In this document: one piece after another, positions 45,704 to 54,740 of the stretch
Numbering within the stretch: position 1 is the stretch's first letter
Layout: every line of letters begins with the position of its first letter
Assembly (NCBI GenBank): GCA_964652195.1
Contig: CAZZBB010000089.1
Coordinates: 1 to 62,262, forward strand
Source: MSPOR6 sp964652195
Lineage (GTDB): Bacteria > Poribacteria > WGA-4E > WGA-3G
Direction of reading: 5' to 3'
DNA: 62,262 nucleotides
Position numbers and translations under genes: made by a program
The notes under the pieces: model-generated
Told to the model about the DNA's origin: nothing
Database searches by the model: none
Seen by the model: the letters and a program-made list of their open reading frames with translations, nothing else

Positions 45704-47020
45704 ATGAATCTATTTGAATGTATTATATTAGGTATTACAAGTCTTCGACGTAATCCTTTACGTTCCAGTCTTACCATATTAGGTATCGTCGTAGGTGTTG
45801 GTTCTGTCGTTAGTATGGTATCTGTTGGTGATGGCTCTCGTGCAATGGTTTTGCGTGAAATAGAACGAACGGGTGGAACAAAAATTGTAGAAATCTATAG
45901 AGACGAATGGGATAAACAGTCTGGTACTCTAAGTAGGGCTGCGGGTGAAGCAGTTAGAGGTAGAGGTAGATGGCGGAGAAACCGTGCAGAACATTTAGAA
46001 ACTGATGATGCTTATGCATTACTCAGAAGTGCAAGGGGAGTGGTAAATGTAATCGCAGAGGATGATATGGGAGGCTGGAGTGTCAATTACAAGGGGAGAA
46101 CTAAAGAATCTCGAATTGTAGCATCAACAGCTGGTTACGATAGATCACATAACTGGTATACATCCTCAGGTAGATTCTTTAGTCAAGATGAAGTTGAAGC
46201 CGCAAGTAGTGTGGCAGTGATCGGATCAAAGATCGCAGAAGAAGTATTTATAAACGAGGATCCAGTAGGAAAAGAAATAAAGGCATCACGTCCTTCATAT
46301 TGGCGCGGCTTCAGTGGATTATATGAAGTACGTCTGAAGGTTATTGGAGTGATGGAGGAAAAAGGTGATGCCATGGATACCACTGGCTGGGATGACAGAT
46401 TCATTATACCAATTACGACACTTCAAGAAAGATTTAAAGGTCGTCAGGATGTTGAACGAATTCGCGTTGAAGCTGTAAATGTTGATAATATACCCCAAGT
46501 GATATCTGATGCAAAAAACATTTTAGGTAGAATACACAACAATACTGGTGAAGAGTATAACTATTGGACAGCTACTGAGGAATTGGCTACAGCAAATAAA
46601 GTTGGTTTTGTGATGAAGGCGTTGATGGGTGGTATAGCTGGTATTGCTCTAATAGTTGCGGGTATTGGTGTGATGAATATTATGCTTGTATCTGTAACAG
46701 ATCGCACTCGAGAAATTGGATTACGTAAAGCATTAGGGGCTACATTCAATGATATAATCACACAATTTCTAATTGAGGCTTCTGTTCTGACAATCACAGG
46801 TGGTATTTTAGGGTCAATTTTAGGCGTTTTTATGGGTAAAGGTACAGCTGCCCTTATCTCAAAATTTGTTTGGGAAGGAAGTGATTGGCCCTCTGTCATT
46901 TCACTTCTTACTATGTTTATCGCATTAGTCATTTCCGTTGCAATCGGTGTTTTCTTCGGATTATATCCTGCACATAAAGCTGCCAAACTAACACCTGTAG
47001 AAGCACTAAGGTCTGATTAA
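45704..47020 (+). CDS. MacB/FtsX-type ABC permease subunit C
   Basis: The protein of about 438 residues is a more diverged relative of A and B: RSSLTILGIVVGVGSVVSMVSV at the N-terminal helix and AGIGVMNIMLVSVTDRTREIGLRKAL in the C-terminal FtsX region. The periplasmic core contains an Arg/Gly-rich loop, RGRGRWRRNR. I chose ATG 45704, preceded by GAGG, over an upstream frame that would overlap B by 23 nt. Gap to B is 10 nt. Confidence 0.92.
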   Translation: MNLFECIILGITSLRRNPLRSSLTILGIVVGVGSVVSMVSVGDGSRAMVLREIERTGGTKIVEIYRDEWDKQSGTLSRAAGEAVRGRGRWRRNRAEHLETDDAYALLRSARGVVNVIAEDDMGGWSVNYKGRTKESRIVASTAGYDRSHNWYTSSGRFFSQDEVEAASSVAVIGSKIAEEVFINEDPVGKEIKASRPSYWRGFSGLYEVRLKVIGVMEEKGDAMDTTGWDDRFIIPITTLQERFKGRQDVERIRVEAVNVDNIPQVISDAKNILGRIHNNTGEEYNYWTATEELATANKVGFVMKALMGGIAGIALIVAGIGVMNIMLVSVTDRTREIGLRKALGATFNDIITQFLIEASVLTITGGILGSILGVFMGKGTAALISKFVWEGSDWPSVISLLTMFIALVISVAIGVFFGLYPAHKAAKLTPVEALRSD

Positions 47021-47100
47021 CAGCATCATGTAGTTAATCAGAATGAAAATGATATAACATACATCTGATGAGTTGAAATTTTAGCATAGAGAATATACTA

Positions 47101-47106
47101 AGGAGG
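47101..47106 (+). promoter_or_regulatory. Shine-Dalgarno AGGAGG setting a TTG start
   Basis: AGGAGG lies 8 nt before TTG 47115. No ATG is nearby in frame, so the strong RBS supports the TTG start of the adaptor gene. Confidence 0.6.
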
Positions 47107-47114
47107 AATAGGTT

Positions 47115-49001
47115 TTGAAGAAACTAATTATTACCGTTGCCGTCATTATAGTCCTTATTGGAGCAGCAGGATTTTTTGTTTTGAGTAGAGGTAAGAATGG
47201 AACTGATTCTACACTCGCACCAAAAATTGAAATCGTTAAACGCGGTGATTTCCGTAAGACTATACGGGCAACTGGAAATTTAGAACCCTTAAATGATGTT
47301 GAGGTTAAATCAAACGTTGAAGGGGAAGTCATGGAACTGCTGGTTAACGACGGAGATCCTGTGCAAGAAGGCGATGTGTTAGTAAAACTTGACCCGGAGA
47401 TATACAGAGAAGAACAGAAACAAGCAAAGGCAGATGTTGATGCTGCACAAGCACAATTAATGCAGGCTGAATTAAACATCGAACTAAAAAAAGAAAGATT
47501 GGATAGCCAGCTAATACAATCAAAAGCTTCGGTTAAAATCGCACAAGCTAATCTTGAAACGACACAAGCCACAACCCTTACACAGCTTAGTTCTGCTAAA
47601 ACAGATATTCAAACGACGAAGAATCAATTGGACCAAGATAATATTGCCTTAGAACAAGCAAGGATATCTCTTGCACAAGCAGAATTGACACTTTCTGAAT
47701 ACCAGACTTCACTGAAATCTTCTGAGGTTTCTTTAGATTCTTCAAAATCTGAATTAGATCGAAACCGGGAATTGTATGATCAGGATTTAGTAGCCAAGAA
47801 AACTTTAGAGGATACTGAAACACAATATGCAAATGCAGAATCACAGCATGAAAATGCTAAAAAAAGGGTTCAATCACAACAGAAAACTATTGATTCTCAA
47901 GAACGGACAATTCTGGCACGAAAAACCGCTATAAAAACACGAGAGGCAACTCTACAAAATCAGCAGATTAACCTTGATAACCTGAAGAAAATGCGTACAA
48001 AAGCTGAAGAAGAAGTGAAAATACGCTTAGAAAACGCACAAACACAACTTCAAGAACTTGAAGCAACTATATTAAATGAAAAACGGTTGACTGAACAATC
48101 GAAAGTAAGTGCGGATGCTAATCTATTACGGAGGCAAAGTAGTCTGAAAAATCAAGAAGAACGTCTTGAATGGACTACAATAACTGCTCCAATGTCTGGA
48201 ACAGTGACACAACTCGTCATTGAGAAAGGTGAAATCGTAACATCGGGGAGATCTGCTTTTTCACAAAGTCCTCCAATAATGACAATTGCTGATCTCTCTC
48301 AAATGGTTGTAAAGACTTTTATCAACGAAGTTGATATGGAACGCTTAAATGAAGGACAAGATGCTGAAATCAAGATTGATGCCTTTCAGACAAAAAAATA
48401 CAATGGCAAAGTCTATGAGATTTCACCAAGTGGACAGCAACAGGATAACATAATCTCTTTTGAAGTTATGATTGAGGTGGTGGATAGCCAAGGAGATATT
48501 CGTCCAGGGATGAGTGCTGATGTTGATATTATCACTTATGAAGAAAAGAATGTACTAATGGTACCCATTGATGCAGTCATTTCAAAGACAACTGCAATCG
48601 CATCTGTCCAAGTTGGAAATAACTCTCCATTTAAAGTTGGGAAACCCGTTGCTATGCAAACTATCAGTGAAAAAACATTCAATGGAACTGTTGAAAGTTC
48701 AACTAATGGAAATGTTACTATTAATTTAGATAGTTCACAACGAGGCATTACTCCCGGTCCTGCAACAGTTTCACTCCTAATTAACGGTGACAAAAAAGCC
48801 GATGGGGTTCAAGCACAAGTAACGGTCACCCGTGGTAAATACGTAATGATTGATAACGGGAGTGCTAAAGGTATTCAAACTACTGTTGAAACTGGGGAGC
48901 AAAATGAAACTGATGTAATAGTCAAAAGCGGACTCACCGAAGGAGATCGGATTATCTTACAAGGTCGACAAAGACCACAGCAAGGTGGGTGGGGTAAATA
49001 A
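47115..49001 (+). CDS. HlyD/MacA-like periplasmic adaptor with very long coiled coil
   Basis: The 628-residue protein has an N-terminal helix (about 4-23) and a lipoyl/biotinyl-like half (RGDFRKTIRATGNLEP, then VEGEVMELLVNDGDPVQEGDVLVKLDPE). A very long coiled coil follows (about 95-340, with AQAQLMQAELNIELKKERLD and repeated Lys/Gln/Glu), then the second lipoyl half (TITAPMSGTVTQLVIEKGE) and a beta-barrel region, plus an extra C-terminal domain. Ordinary MacA is about 370-400 residues. It directly follows three MacB-type permeases, so it is the likely adaptor. TTG start with AGGAGG. Confidence 0.9.
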   Translation: MKKLIITVAVIIVLIGAAGFFVLSRGKNGTDSTLAPKIEIVKRGDFRKTIRATGNLEPLNDVEVKSNVEGEVMELLVNDGDPVQEGDVLVKLDPEIYREEQKQAKADVDAAQAQLMQAELNIELKKERLDSQLIQSKASVKIAQANLETTQATTLTQLSSAKTDIQTTKNQLDQDNIALEQARISLAQAELTLSEYQTSLKSSEVSLDSSKSELDRNRELYDQDLVAKKTLEDTETQYANAESQHENAKKRVQSQQKTIDSQERTILARKTAIKTREATLQNQQINLDNLKKMRTKAEEEVKIRLENAQTQLQELEATILNEKRLTEQSKVSADANLLRRQSSLKNQEERLEWTTITAPMSGTVTQLVIEKGEIVTSGRSAFSQSPPIMTIADLSQMVVKTFINEVDMERLNEGQDAEIKIDAFQTKKYNGKVYEISPSGQQQDNIISFEVMIEVVDSQGDIRPGMSADVDIITYEEKNVLMVPIDAVISKTTAIASVQVGNNSPFKVGKPVAMQTISEKTFNGTVESSTNGNVTINLDSSQRGITPGPATVSLLINGDKKADGVQAQVTVTRGKYVMIDNGSAKGIQTTVETGEQNETDVIVKSGLTEGDRIILQGRQRPQQGGWGK

Positions 49002-49035
49002 AGTCTAATCTATAATTCTGAAGTACAAATGCATC

Positions 49036-49064
49036 AACACCGATACCATTCTGGTTTCGGTGTT
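49036..49064 (+). terminator. Hairpin after the adaptor gene
   Basis: AACACCGATACC pairs with GGTTTCGGTGTT with one mismatch, loop of about 5 nt, and is followed by a T-rich run. It lies 35 nt after the adaptor stop and before the convergent MBL gene end, so it may work in both directions. Confidence 0.6.
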
Positions 49065-49107
49065 GTTCTTATTAAGCAATAACTACAAACTAACAACTAA
49101 CTACAAT

Positions 49108-49902
49108 CTACAATTCAATAACTTGTCCATCATGAGCAAGATATGTATTATCAGGCAGATCAATATTCTGTTCCTTACACTGATCTTTAAAATAACGATG
49201 ATCAAGTCGATGCATAATATGCGTAAAATAGGTCTCTTTTGGTTGTAAGGCTTCACTTATTTCCAATGCTTGTCCTACTGAGAGATGTGTCGGATGTCCA
49301 GGGTTAAAGCTTAAGGCATCAATTATTAACACCTCTATCCCAATGAGTAAGTCCTGTGAAGATTGTGGTAATACTTTCACATCAGGAAGATATCCAAAGT
49401 TGTCTATCCTATATCCGTTTGTATCAACATTACCGTGTTCAACAGGAATTGGTATAATATCAAAATCAAACAATTTGAAATTTCCATTTACTACATTTGG
49501 TAGCAAATGACCTACACCACCCCCTTGAAAAGTTTCCTTTGTAAACATATAATCATAATTACGTTGTAAGATATCAAGCGTCTGTTCTGGACCATAAATT
49601 GGCATATCCATCTGTTGCTTACGACATGGCATTACAATATCATTTGTTCCGCTGATATGGTCAGAATGACAATGTGTAAATATAACTGCATCTATCCATT
49701 CAATCTTGTTACGATTTATCTGATCCATGAAGTTTGGACCTAAATCAAATTGTAGATTCTTACCATCCTTTTCAATATGAATAGAGGAACGTGTCCGATA
49801 GTTTTTTGAACCGACCTGCATGGAATCTAAACAGGTATCACACTCACATTTATATTCAGGTACACCAGTTGAGGTGCCTGAACCCAAAATCGTTATCTTC
49901 AT
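49108..49902 (-). CDS. MBL-fold metallohydrolase (PhnP/RNase Z-like branch)
   Basis: The 264-residue metallo-beta-lactamase-fold hydrolase starts with ILGSGTSTGVPEYKCECDTC, where the Cys pair matches the zinc-binding extension of PhnP-type phosphodiesterases. The core motif THCHSDHISG follows, then EHGN and IMHRLDH near the end. PhnP-type enzymes open cyclic ribose phosphates; other close members act on nucleic acids or cyclic nucleotides. No phosphonate genes are nearby. The DegT gene lies 88 nt upstream on the same strand. Confidence 0.88.
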   Translation of the reverse strand: MKITILGSGTSTGVPEYKCECDTCLDSMQVGSKNYRTRSSIHIEKDGKNLQFDLGPNFMDQINRNKIEWIDAVIFTHCHSDHISGTNDIVMPCRKQQMDMPIYGPEQTLDILQRNYDYMFTKETFQGGGVGHLLPNVVNGNFKLFDFDIIPIPVEHGNVDTNGYRIDNFGYLPDVKVLPQSSQDLLIGIEVLIIDALSFNPGHPTHLSVGQALEISEALQPKETYFTHIMHRLDHRYFKDQCKEQNIDLPDNTYLAHDGQVIEL

Positions 49903-49990
49903 TCACAGATATTCCTTTCATTAATCATCGGTTCACTGAAGTTGACCGTTGCACGTATGTTATCCCTGTTCCTAAGACTCAATAAGTCTT

Positions 49991-51250
49991 TTAACCGAGT
50001 GCATCGTCTACTTTATTAATTGCCGCAGCCATTAACCGCGCATGTTCCTCCTGCATATTAACATTGAAACCAAACCTTAATGCCCTACCAAGTATAGATA
50101 ACGTCTCAGGACACATATCACGTGAGTATTTAACATTACCTTTATATCTTGGGTCTGACCATGGATACCCTGCAGCATTAGGAGAATGTTTAAAAAGAAT
50201 TGAATCCCAATAGGTGTAAATATGTCTATCTGGGAATCCTTCATTGTAGGCAGTTCCTGCACCTAATCCTTCTGCCCTAAGGGCTTCTGTGTACTTTTTG
50301 GCTAATTCATCATCATTGATAATGATAGCTGCACTGATACCACATTCACCACTTGGATCATCTATATGTTGGCGTTTATAACCTTTTGGATCATCAGAGA
50401 GTTCAGCTATAAATGCCTTCTTTAGTTGCCGTGTATGTCCCAGGATGTCATCAAGTTTTGCTAACTGAACTCGTGCAATTGCTCCCAATATTTCTCCTGG
50501 ACGATAGGTTTGACAAGAGAAAGGTTTATTTTGCCACTCTGAATCACTCATCCACATAGGAAGTCCTGGTTCAGATGCAAATGCAGCTCTTTCATAGGTA
50601 TCATAATCATCTGAAAAAACCAAACCGCCTTCTCCACAAGTAATAACTTTAAAGTAATTCAAGCTCCAGGCGCCGGCATCACCCCAAGTGCCAGCATATT
50701 TACCATTATACTGTCCTCCTACACACTGACAAGAATCCTCAACCACTTTCAGATCATGTCTTTTTGCAATTTCTAATATTGCCTCTAAACGACACGGAAC
50801 ACCCTGCATATGTACAGGTAAAATTGCTTTCGTATGTGGTGTTATTTTTCTTTCAACATCCGCTGGATCTAAACCAAGTGAATCATCAATTTCTGCAATC
50901 ACTGGAATTGCACCAACACCTACAATAGCGGCGGCGGTAGCAATAAATGTATATCCGGGTAATATTACCTCATCGCCTGGTCCAATTCCTACACCCGTCA
51001 GTCCACAAATTATCGCTGATGTACCAGAATTTACCATCAACGCATGATTAACACCAAGACGACCTGCAGCCTCCTGTTCAAATGCAGCTACCTGTGAATT
51101 TTCAACAAAACGAAATAACTGTCCACTACGTAGAACTTCCGTTACTGCATCTATTTCTCTTTCGTCTATTACACTTGGACCGTGCATACCACCGGGAATT
51201 GATTCGGCGATCACAGGTGTACCACCATCAATTGCTAAACGATCAGACAT
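49991..51250 (-). CDS. DegT/DnrJ/EryC1/StrS-family aminotransferase
   Basis: This 419-residue PLP enzyme has VNSGTSAIICGLTGVGIGPGDEVILPGYTF, then DSCQCVGGQYNGKYAGTWGDAGAWSLNYFKVITCGEGG, where the Lys is the expected Schiff-base residue, and KKAFIAELSDDPKGYKR. The family transfers amino groups to keto-sugars or cyclitols. GGAGGG precedes the ATG at 51250. No sugar-nucleotide cluster surrounds it, so the substrate is unknown. It is separated from the MBL gene by 88 nt. Confidence 0.93.
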   Translation of the reverse strand: MSDRLAIDGGTPVIAESIPGGMHGPSVIDEREIDAVTEVLRSGQLFRFVENSQVAAFEQEAAGRLGVNHALMVNSGTSAIICGLTGVGIGPGDEVILPGYTFIATAAAIVGVGAIPVIAEIDDSLGLDPADVERKITPHTKAILPVHMQGVPCRLEAILEIAKRHDLKVVEDSCQCVGGQYNGKYAGTWGDAGAWSLNYFKVITCGEGGLVFSDDYDTYERAAFASEPGLPMWMSDSEWQNKPFSCQTYRPGEILGAIARVQLAKLDDILGHTRQLKKAFIAELSDDPKGYKRQHIDDPSGECGISAAIIINDDELAKKYTEALRAEGLGAGTAYNEGFPDRHIYTYWDSILFKHSPNAAGYPWSDPRYKGNVKYSRDMCPETLSILGRALRFGFNVNMQEEHARLMAAAINKVDDALG

Positions 51251-51329
51251 CTTTCCCTCCGACTATCTTACTACATCAGATTTTATGACACTTTACCCCA
51301 TGCCATTATTTTTGTCAAGATTCAAATGT

Positions 51330-51467
51330 TATACCATTTCTAATTGATAATGTAACATTATTTCGTAGGTCATAATCAACACCAAATGGGCGGTTAGCAT
51401 TCGTCAGGTTTCGTGCCTCTTACCGACTTACGAATGAATGGTAGAATAATCAATAGAATTGGTATTA
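51330..51467. repeat. Possible diverged family A repeat
   Basis: ATACCATTTCTAATT and AATAGAATTGGTATTAC flank about 110 bases, giving imperfect inverted ends. The centre lacks the CACAAACTG core of the other copies. Confidence 0.35.
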
Positions 51468-51492
51468 CATTTGTCTGAATTGCGGATTGCTT

Positions 51493-51545
51493 GGATGACG
51501 CGGATTTTTTCCTCTGAATCACGGATTTCACGGATGACGCGGATT
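51493..51545. repeat. Direct GGATGACGCGGATT repeat
   Basis: The 14-mer GGATGACGCGGATT occurs at 51493-51506 and 51532-51545 with CACGGATTTCACGGAT-like text between. Such CCGCGTCATCC-type repeats are a dispersed intergenic class in several uncultivated lineages. Function unknown. Confidence 0.55.
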
Positions 51546-51593
51546 CCACGGTTAAGAAGGTTTTAGTGGTGGTAGTGGGACTGACCACAAACT

Positions 51594-51708
51594 AATATCA
51601 TTTCTATTAAATTTGGTCTCATTCCCTGTAGTTAGAAATGAAACGTAATGTAGTACAGACTAACAGTTTATGCTACATAGAGAGACATTATATATCAGAA
51701 ATGGTATA
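51594..51708 (+). repeat. ~115-bp palindromic repeat, family A, copy 3
   Basis: ATATCATTTCT and AGAAATGGTATA form the ends, with a TAGTACAG/TATGCTACA core. It abuts copy 4 directly, sharing the boundary, so the two look like a tandem duplication. Confidence 0.75.
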
Positions 51709-51823
51709 ATATCATTTCTATTAAATATTATCTCATTACAGGTTGTTAGGAATGAAACGAGGAAAGCACAAACTGACAGTTTATGCTACAATAAAGAGAC
51801 ATTTTCATTTAAAAATAGTATAA
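51708..51823 (+). repeat. ~115-bp palindromic repeat, family A, copy 4
   Basis: This copy starts where copy 3 ends and carries AAGCACAAACTGACAG and TTATGCTACA in the core, the same order as copy 3 but diverged at the right end (AAAAATAGTATA). Confidence 0.7.
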
Positions 51824-51972
51824 CAAATTGGGAAAAGGGAGAACTAACGGAAAATTTCTTCCTTACCCTGCAGAATCGGAAGATTGGAAGGCTGGTGACG
51901 TAGAAGGTAGGTTTCATCCTTCCGTGCCTTCCAGCCATCCATCCGAATTTCGCTTTCTGCGTAAGTCCTGAC

Positions 51973-52974
51973 TTACATAAACTCCTTGAGCTGCCCCCAC
52001 CGAATAAGCTGCTTTTCCATAGGTGAAACAGATAGACCTTTGTCACTTATCCAATGCGGCGACCAATCGTCTTCCAGATCATTTGTGATATTGGTAATTT
52101 TATCATTTGACAGGTTATACCGGTAAATCTCGATTTGACGATCCTGAGCAGCATGTTCTTCTGCAGCAATCAGCACTTGTTTCCCGTTGTCCACCCAGCA
52201 AACGTCATGTATTAACCACTTTTGAGGAGTTATTAAAATGCGGCGATCTCTGGCACCATGTTGCTGGATCACAACGTTGTTAGAATCCAGTTTAAATGCT
52301 TCTGGCCCTGGCGCGTATAACGCTTCAAAATACAAAACTAATTTACTATCCGGTGACCAACTCGGAGCATAACGTATCCAGTCGTCAACAGGGACAAGTG
52401 GGTGCTGTACTTTACCATCAGCATTCATGACATAGATCGTTGTACTTCCCACTGGCGGTTTTCCGTATCGGTAGGCGATGTATTTACCATCTGGAGACCA
52501 GGACGGATCCGCAGCCCATTCTCGTAAGGCTGGGGTGTGGGTCAGTTGCCGAATTTCTCGGGTGAAGATGTCTATCACATAAATATCTAATCCTTTGTTC
52601 CGGTTACTTGAAAATGCAATGAGACGTCCATCCGGTGCCCATGAAGGTTCCCCAGTGAGTGCATTATCGTCAGTGAGCTGCTCCAGATTGCTGCCGTCTC
52701 TATCAACAACGAATAGTTCAAGACGGCGACGACGCGGGTCCTCAGACACATTTCTCTCAAACGCAATACGTTTTCCATCTGGAGACCAAGCAGGATTACC
52801 ATCCGTTCCAGGACGTTGGATAAACGTGAGTCTTTGCACATTCCCACCGTCATCATCCATCACATAGATGTTGTTACCACCATTACGTTGGGATATAAAA
52901 ACGATTTTCGCTGTGATTAAACTCGGCATAAATAACAAAAGGCAGCAGATGAATAAACTTTTTCGTATTGTCAT
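51973..52974 (-). CDS. TolB-like beta-propeller protein (exported)
   Basis: The 333-residue protein has a signal peptide (1-22, FICCLLLFMPSLITA) and repeated WSPDGKRIAFER-type blades (WSPDG, WAPDG, WSPDG, WSPDS, WVDNG) as in TolB/WD40-like propellers (PD40). It lacks the TolB N-terminal domain, so it is a free propeller in the periplasm. GAGGG precedes the ATG. By eye the gene is clearly richer in GC than the flanking genes, so it may have been acquired recently. Partner unknown. Confidence 0.88.
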   Translation of the reverse strand: MTIRKSLFICCLLLFMPSLITAKIVFISQRNGGNNIYVMDDDGGNVQRLTFIQRPGTDGNPAWSPDGKRIAFERNVSEDPRRRRLELFVVDRDGSNLEQLTDDNALTGEPSWAPDGRLIAFSSNRNKGLDIYVIDIFTREIRQLTHTPALREWAADPSWSPDGKYIAYRYGKPPVGSTTIYVMNADGKVQHPLVPVDDWIRYAPSWSPDSKLVLYFEALYAPGPEAFKLDSNNVVIQQHGARDRRILITPQKWLIHDVCWVDNGKQVLIAAEEHAAQDRQIEIYRYNLSNDKITNITNDLEDDWSPHWISDKGLSVSPMEKQLIRWGQLKEFM

Positions 52975-53691
52975 TGTTATACCCTCTATTCATCCGGATC
53001 ATGAAGAAACCGATACTTAACAATTACAATGTAGGTTCTAACCTCATGCTACAAAAACATACGATTTCATGCTGCAATTAGGTTAGTACTGTTATAGTTG
53101 GGTTATAGCAGTTCCGGACTGATCGGTGTTTACGCCACCGACGTTGCACCGATAGATTCAGAGAATCTAACAACTAATGATTTGAACTGACTGCTCGGTA
53201 ATCCTCTGAATCAACTACTTACTACTAACTTTAAAATACTATAACATTGTGCAAAAAAATGCAAGTTATATCTTGTCTTTACCCGAATTATATAATTCTC
53301 GGTTTAGATTGTTTATTTTCCATCTGCTTAATATCCAAGCCGACAGGTGCGGTTTGTAACCCACCGAATGCCCTGGGAATGCTAAATAGCATTAATACCG
53401 TTGATTCCGCGCATTCGGTGTTGATTTGGAGGAATTCCATACGCGCAATCGGTGTTAATTTGGAGGAACGCCAAAAGGCGTTCATACCGTTGATTCCATG
53501 ATTCGTTTTTCTAACTCATGGGTTGTTTCATAAATAAATACTTTCATTATCGAAACATTTACCCCTTTAAAGAATGTTTTCTATATACTATCATCCCGCT
53601 CTACAACTCTATAACATAATTCTTGACTCTCAACATGATCCCTGTTATGATAAGCAAGGTCTGGATATCAAGACAACATAGAGGGATGAAA
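52975..53691. other. Repeat-bearing intergenic region
   Basis: No gene seen. Features: a GATTCAGAG/CTCTGAATC inverted pair (about 53155-53211), AATGCT/AGCATT and GAACGCC/GGCGTTC hairpins, and the family-C repeat (53331-53510). The dehydrogenase promoter must lie near 53560-53680. Confidence 0.5.
53331..53510. repeat. Palindromic REP-like cluster (family C)
   Basis: Several small hairpins are strung together: AGGTGCGGTTTGTAACCCA, AATGCTAAATAGCATT and GAACGCCAAAAGGCGTTC (53466-53483), with recurring ...ACCGTTGATTCC words. Related pieces recur at 60595-60663 and 60946-61003, where AAGGCGTTCC and GGTTACAAACC appear in opposite orientation. It resembles REP/MITE-type intergenic repeats of unknown role. 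Confidence 0.55.
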
Positions 53692-54702
53692 ATGAAGGGT
53701 AAACATATTATCATGCCAGCAAAGCGTAAGGCCACGTTGGAAGACTTTGAAGTTGACGAAAATCTGGGATCTGATCAAGTTTTACTTAAGACTCACTATA
53801 GTCTTATTAGTCCCGGTACAGAAGGTGCTGGATTTACCGGATTAGAAAGTGGTACGCAATATCCACACGGGTCAGGATATACTGGTATAGGTGAAGTTTT
53901 AAAAGTTGGAGGGAATGTTACTAAATGTGCGGTTGGTGATTTTGCTTTCTGTTATAGTTCTCATGCATCAATCGTCAAGACATCATCAATTATGCTTTCC
54001 TTCACTCCTCCATTAGAGATTGATGCAAAAATTATTCCTTTTGTAAGAATGGCTACAGTTGCTATGACTTCTCTGCGTGTATCGTCCGCAGAATTTGGTG
54101 ATACTGTTGTTATAATCGGCTTAGGTTTAGTAGGCAATTCCGCTTCTCAGCTTTTCAAATTAGCAGGTATGAATGTTATTAGTGTTGAACTCGTTCCTGA
54201 ACGTCTGGAAATTGCCAGAAAATGTGGTATAGAACATCTAATCAATCCAGACGAGGAAGATGTCCATGAACGTGTAAATTCTATAACTAACGGTCAGAAA
54301 GCAGAAGTAACGGTAGAAGCAATTGGAAATCCAAGGCTTGTTGAGTTGGCATACCAGTTGACTGGTAGAAAAGGAGAAGTGATTCTACTCGGATCTCCTC
54401 GAGGTGAATATGTAAAGAATGTTACAGATGTACTCAATTATACACATCTCATTGGACGGGGTGCTATTACCCTTAAGAGTGCTCATGAATGGGTTTATCC
54501 AACAATGCATAGTGGTGAATCCAAACATTCCTTGGAACGAAATTCACAGATTGTATACTCACTAATTAAAGATAGAAAGTTCAATGTCGAGGATTTACTA
54601 ACTCATGTAATTAATCCAGAGGATGCACAAACGGCATACGATGGATTGACTGATAAGAAGAATGAATATTTAGGTGTCATTATGGATTGGACACAAATTT
54701 AA
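53692..54702 (+). CDS. Zinc-type (MDR) alcohol dehydrogenase-like oxidoreductase
   Basis: The 336-residue protein of the medium-chain dehydrogenase family has a GroES-like N-terminal domain (VLLKTHYSLISPGTEG and GSGYTGIGEVLKVGG) and a Rossmann NAD(P) domain with IIGLGLVGNSASQLFKLAGMNVI. The usual structural zinc Cys cluster and the catalytic zinc Cys/His motif (GHE) are not visible, so metal use is uncertain. I chose ATG 53692, with GAGGG 6 nt upstream, over ATG 53686 and a longer upstream frame from 53623. A SixA-like gene follows 38 nt downstream. Confidence 0.85.
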   Translation: MKGKHIIMPAKRKATLEDFEVDENLGSDQVLLKTHYSLISPGTEGAGFTGLESGTQYPHGSGYTGIGEVLKVGGNVTKCAVGDFAFCYSSHASIVKTSSIMLSFTPPLEIDAKIIPFVRMATVAMTSLRVSSAEFGDTVVIIGLGLVGNSASQLFKLAGMNVISVELVPERLEIARKCGIEHLINPDEEDVHERVNSITNGQKAEVTVEAIGNPRLVELAYQLTGRKGEVILLGSPRGEYVKNVTDVLNYTHLIGRGAITLKSAHEWVYPTMHSGESKHSLERNSQIVYSLIKDRKFNVEDLLTHVINPEDAQTAYDGLTDKKNEYLGVIMDWTQI

Positions 54703-54740
54703 TTCAGGATTCTCCTTTAAATTAGACACAATCATCCCAT

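Larger units (their letters stand above)
51251..51972. other. Repeat-rich intergenic region
   Basis: About 720 bases hold no credible gene. They contain a loose family-A pair (51330-51467), a direct GGATGACGCGGATT repeat (51493-51545), and two adjacent family-A elements (51594-51823). The TolB-like gene ends here at 51973. Confidence 0.6.

Noticed and set aside
46561..46986. Minus-strand frame of 141 codons inside permease C
   Set aside because: It is antisense to conserved FtsX helices, and its residue make-up (Ile, Thr, Pro, Ala rich) is that of a mirrored membrane gene.
47081..47572. Minus-strand frame of 163 codons opposite the adaptor gene
   Set aside because: The Ser/Cys/Ala-rich make-up is the mirror of the Gln/Lys coiled coil on the plus strand; no RBS.
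49974..49990. AAGACT/AGTCTT hairpin at the end of the DegT gene as a terminator
   Set aside because: The stem is only six pairs, and no T run follows on the minus strand.
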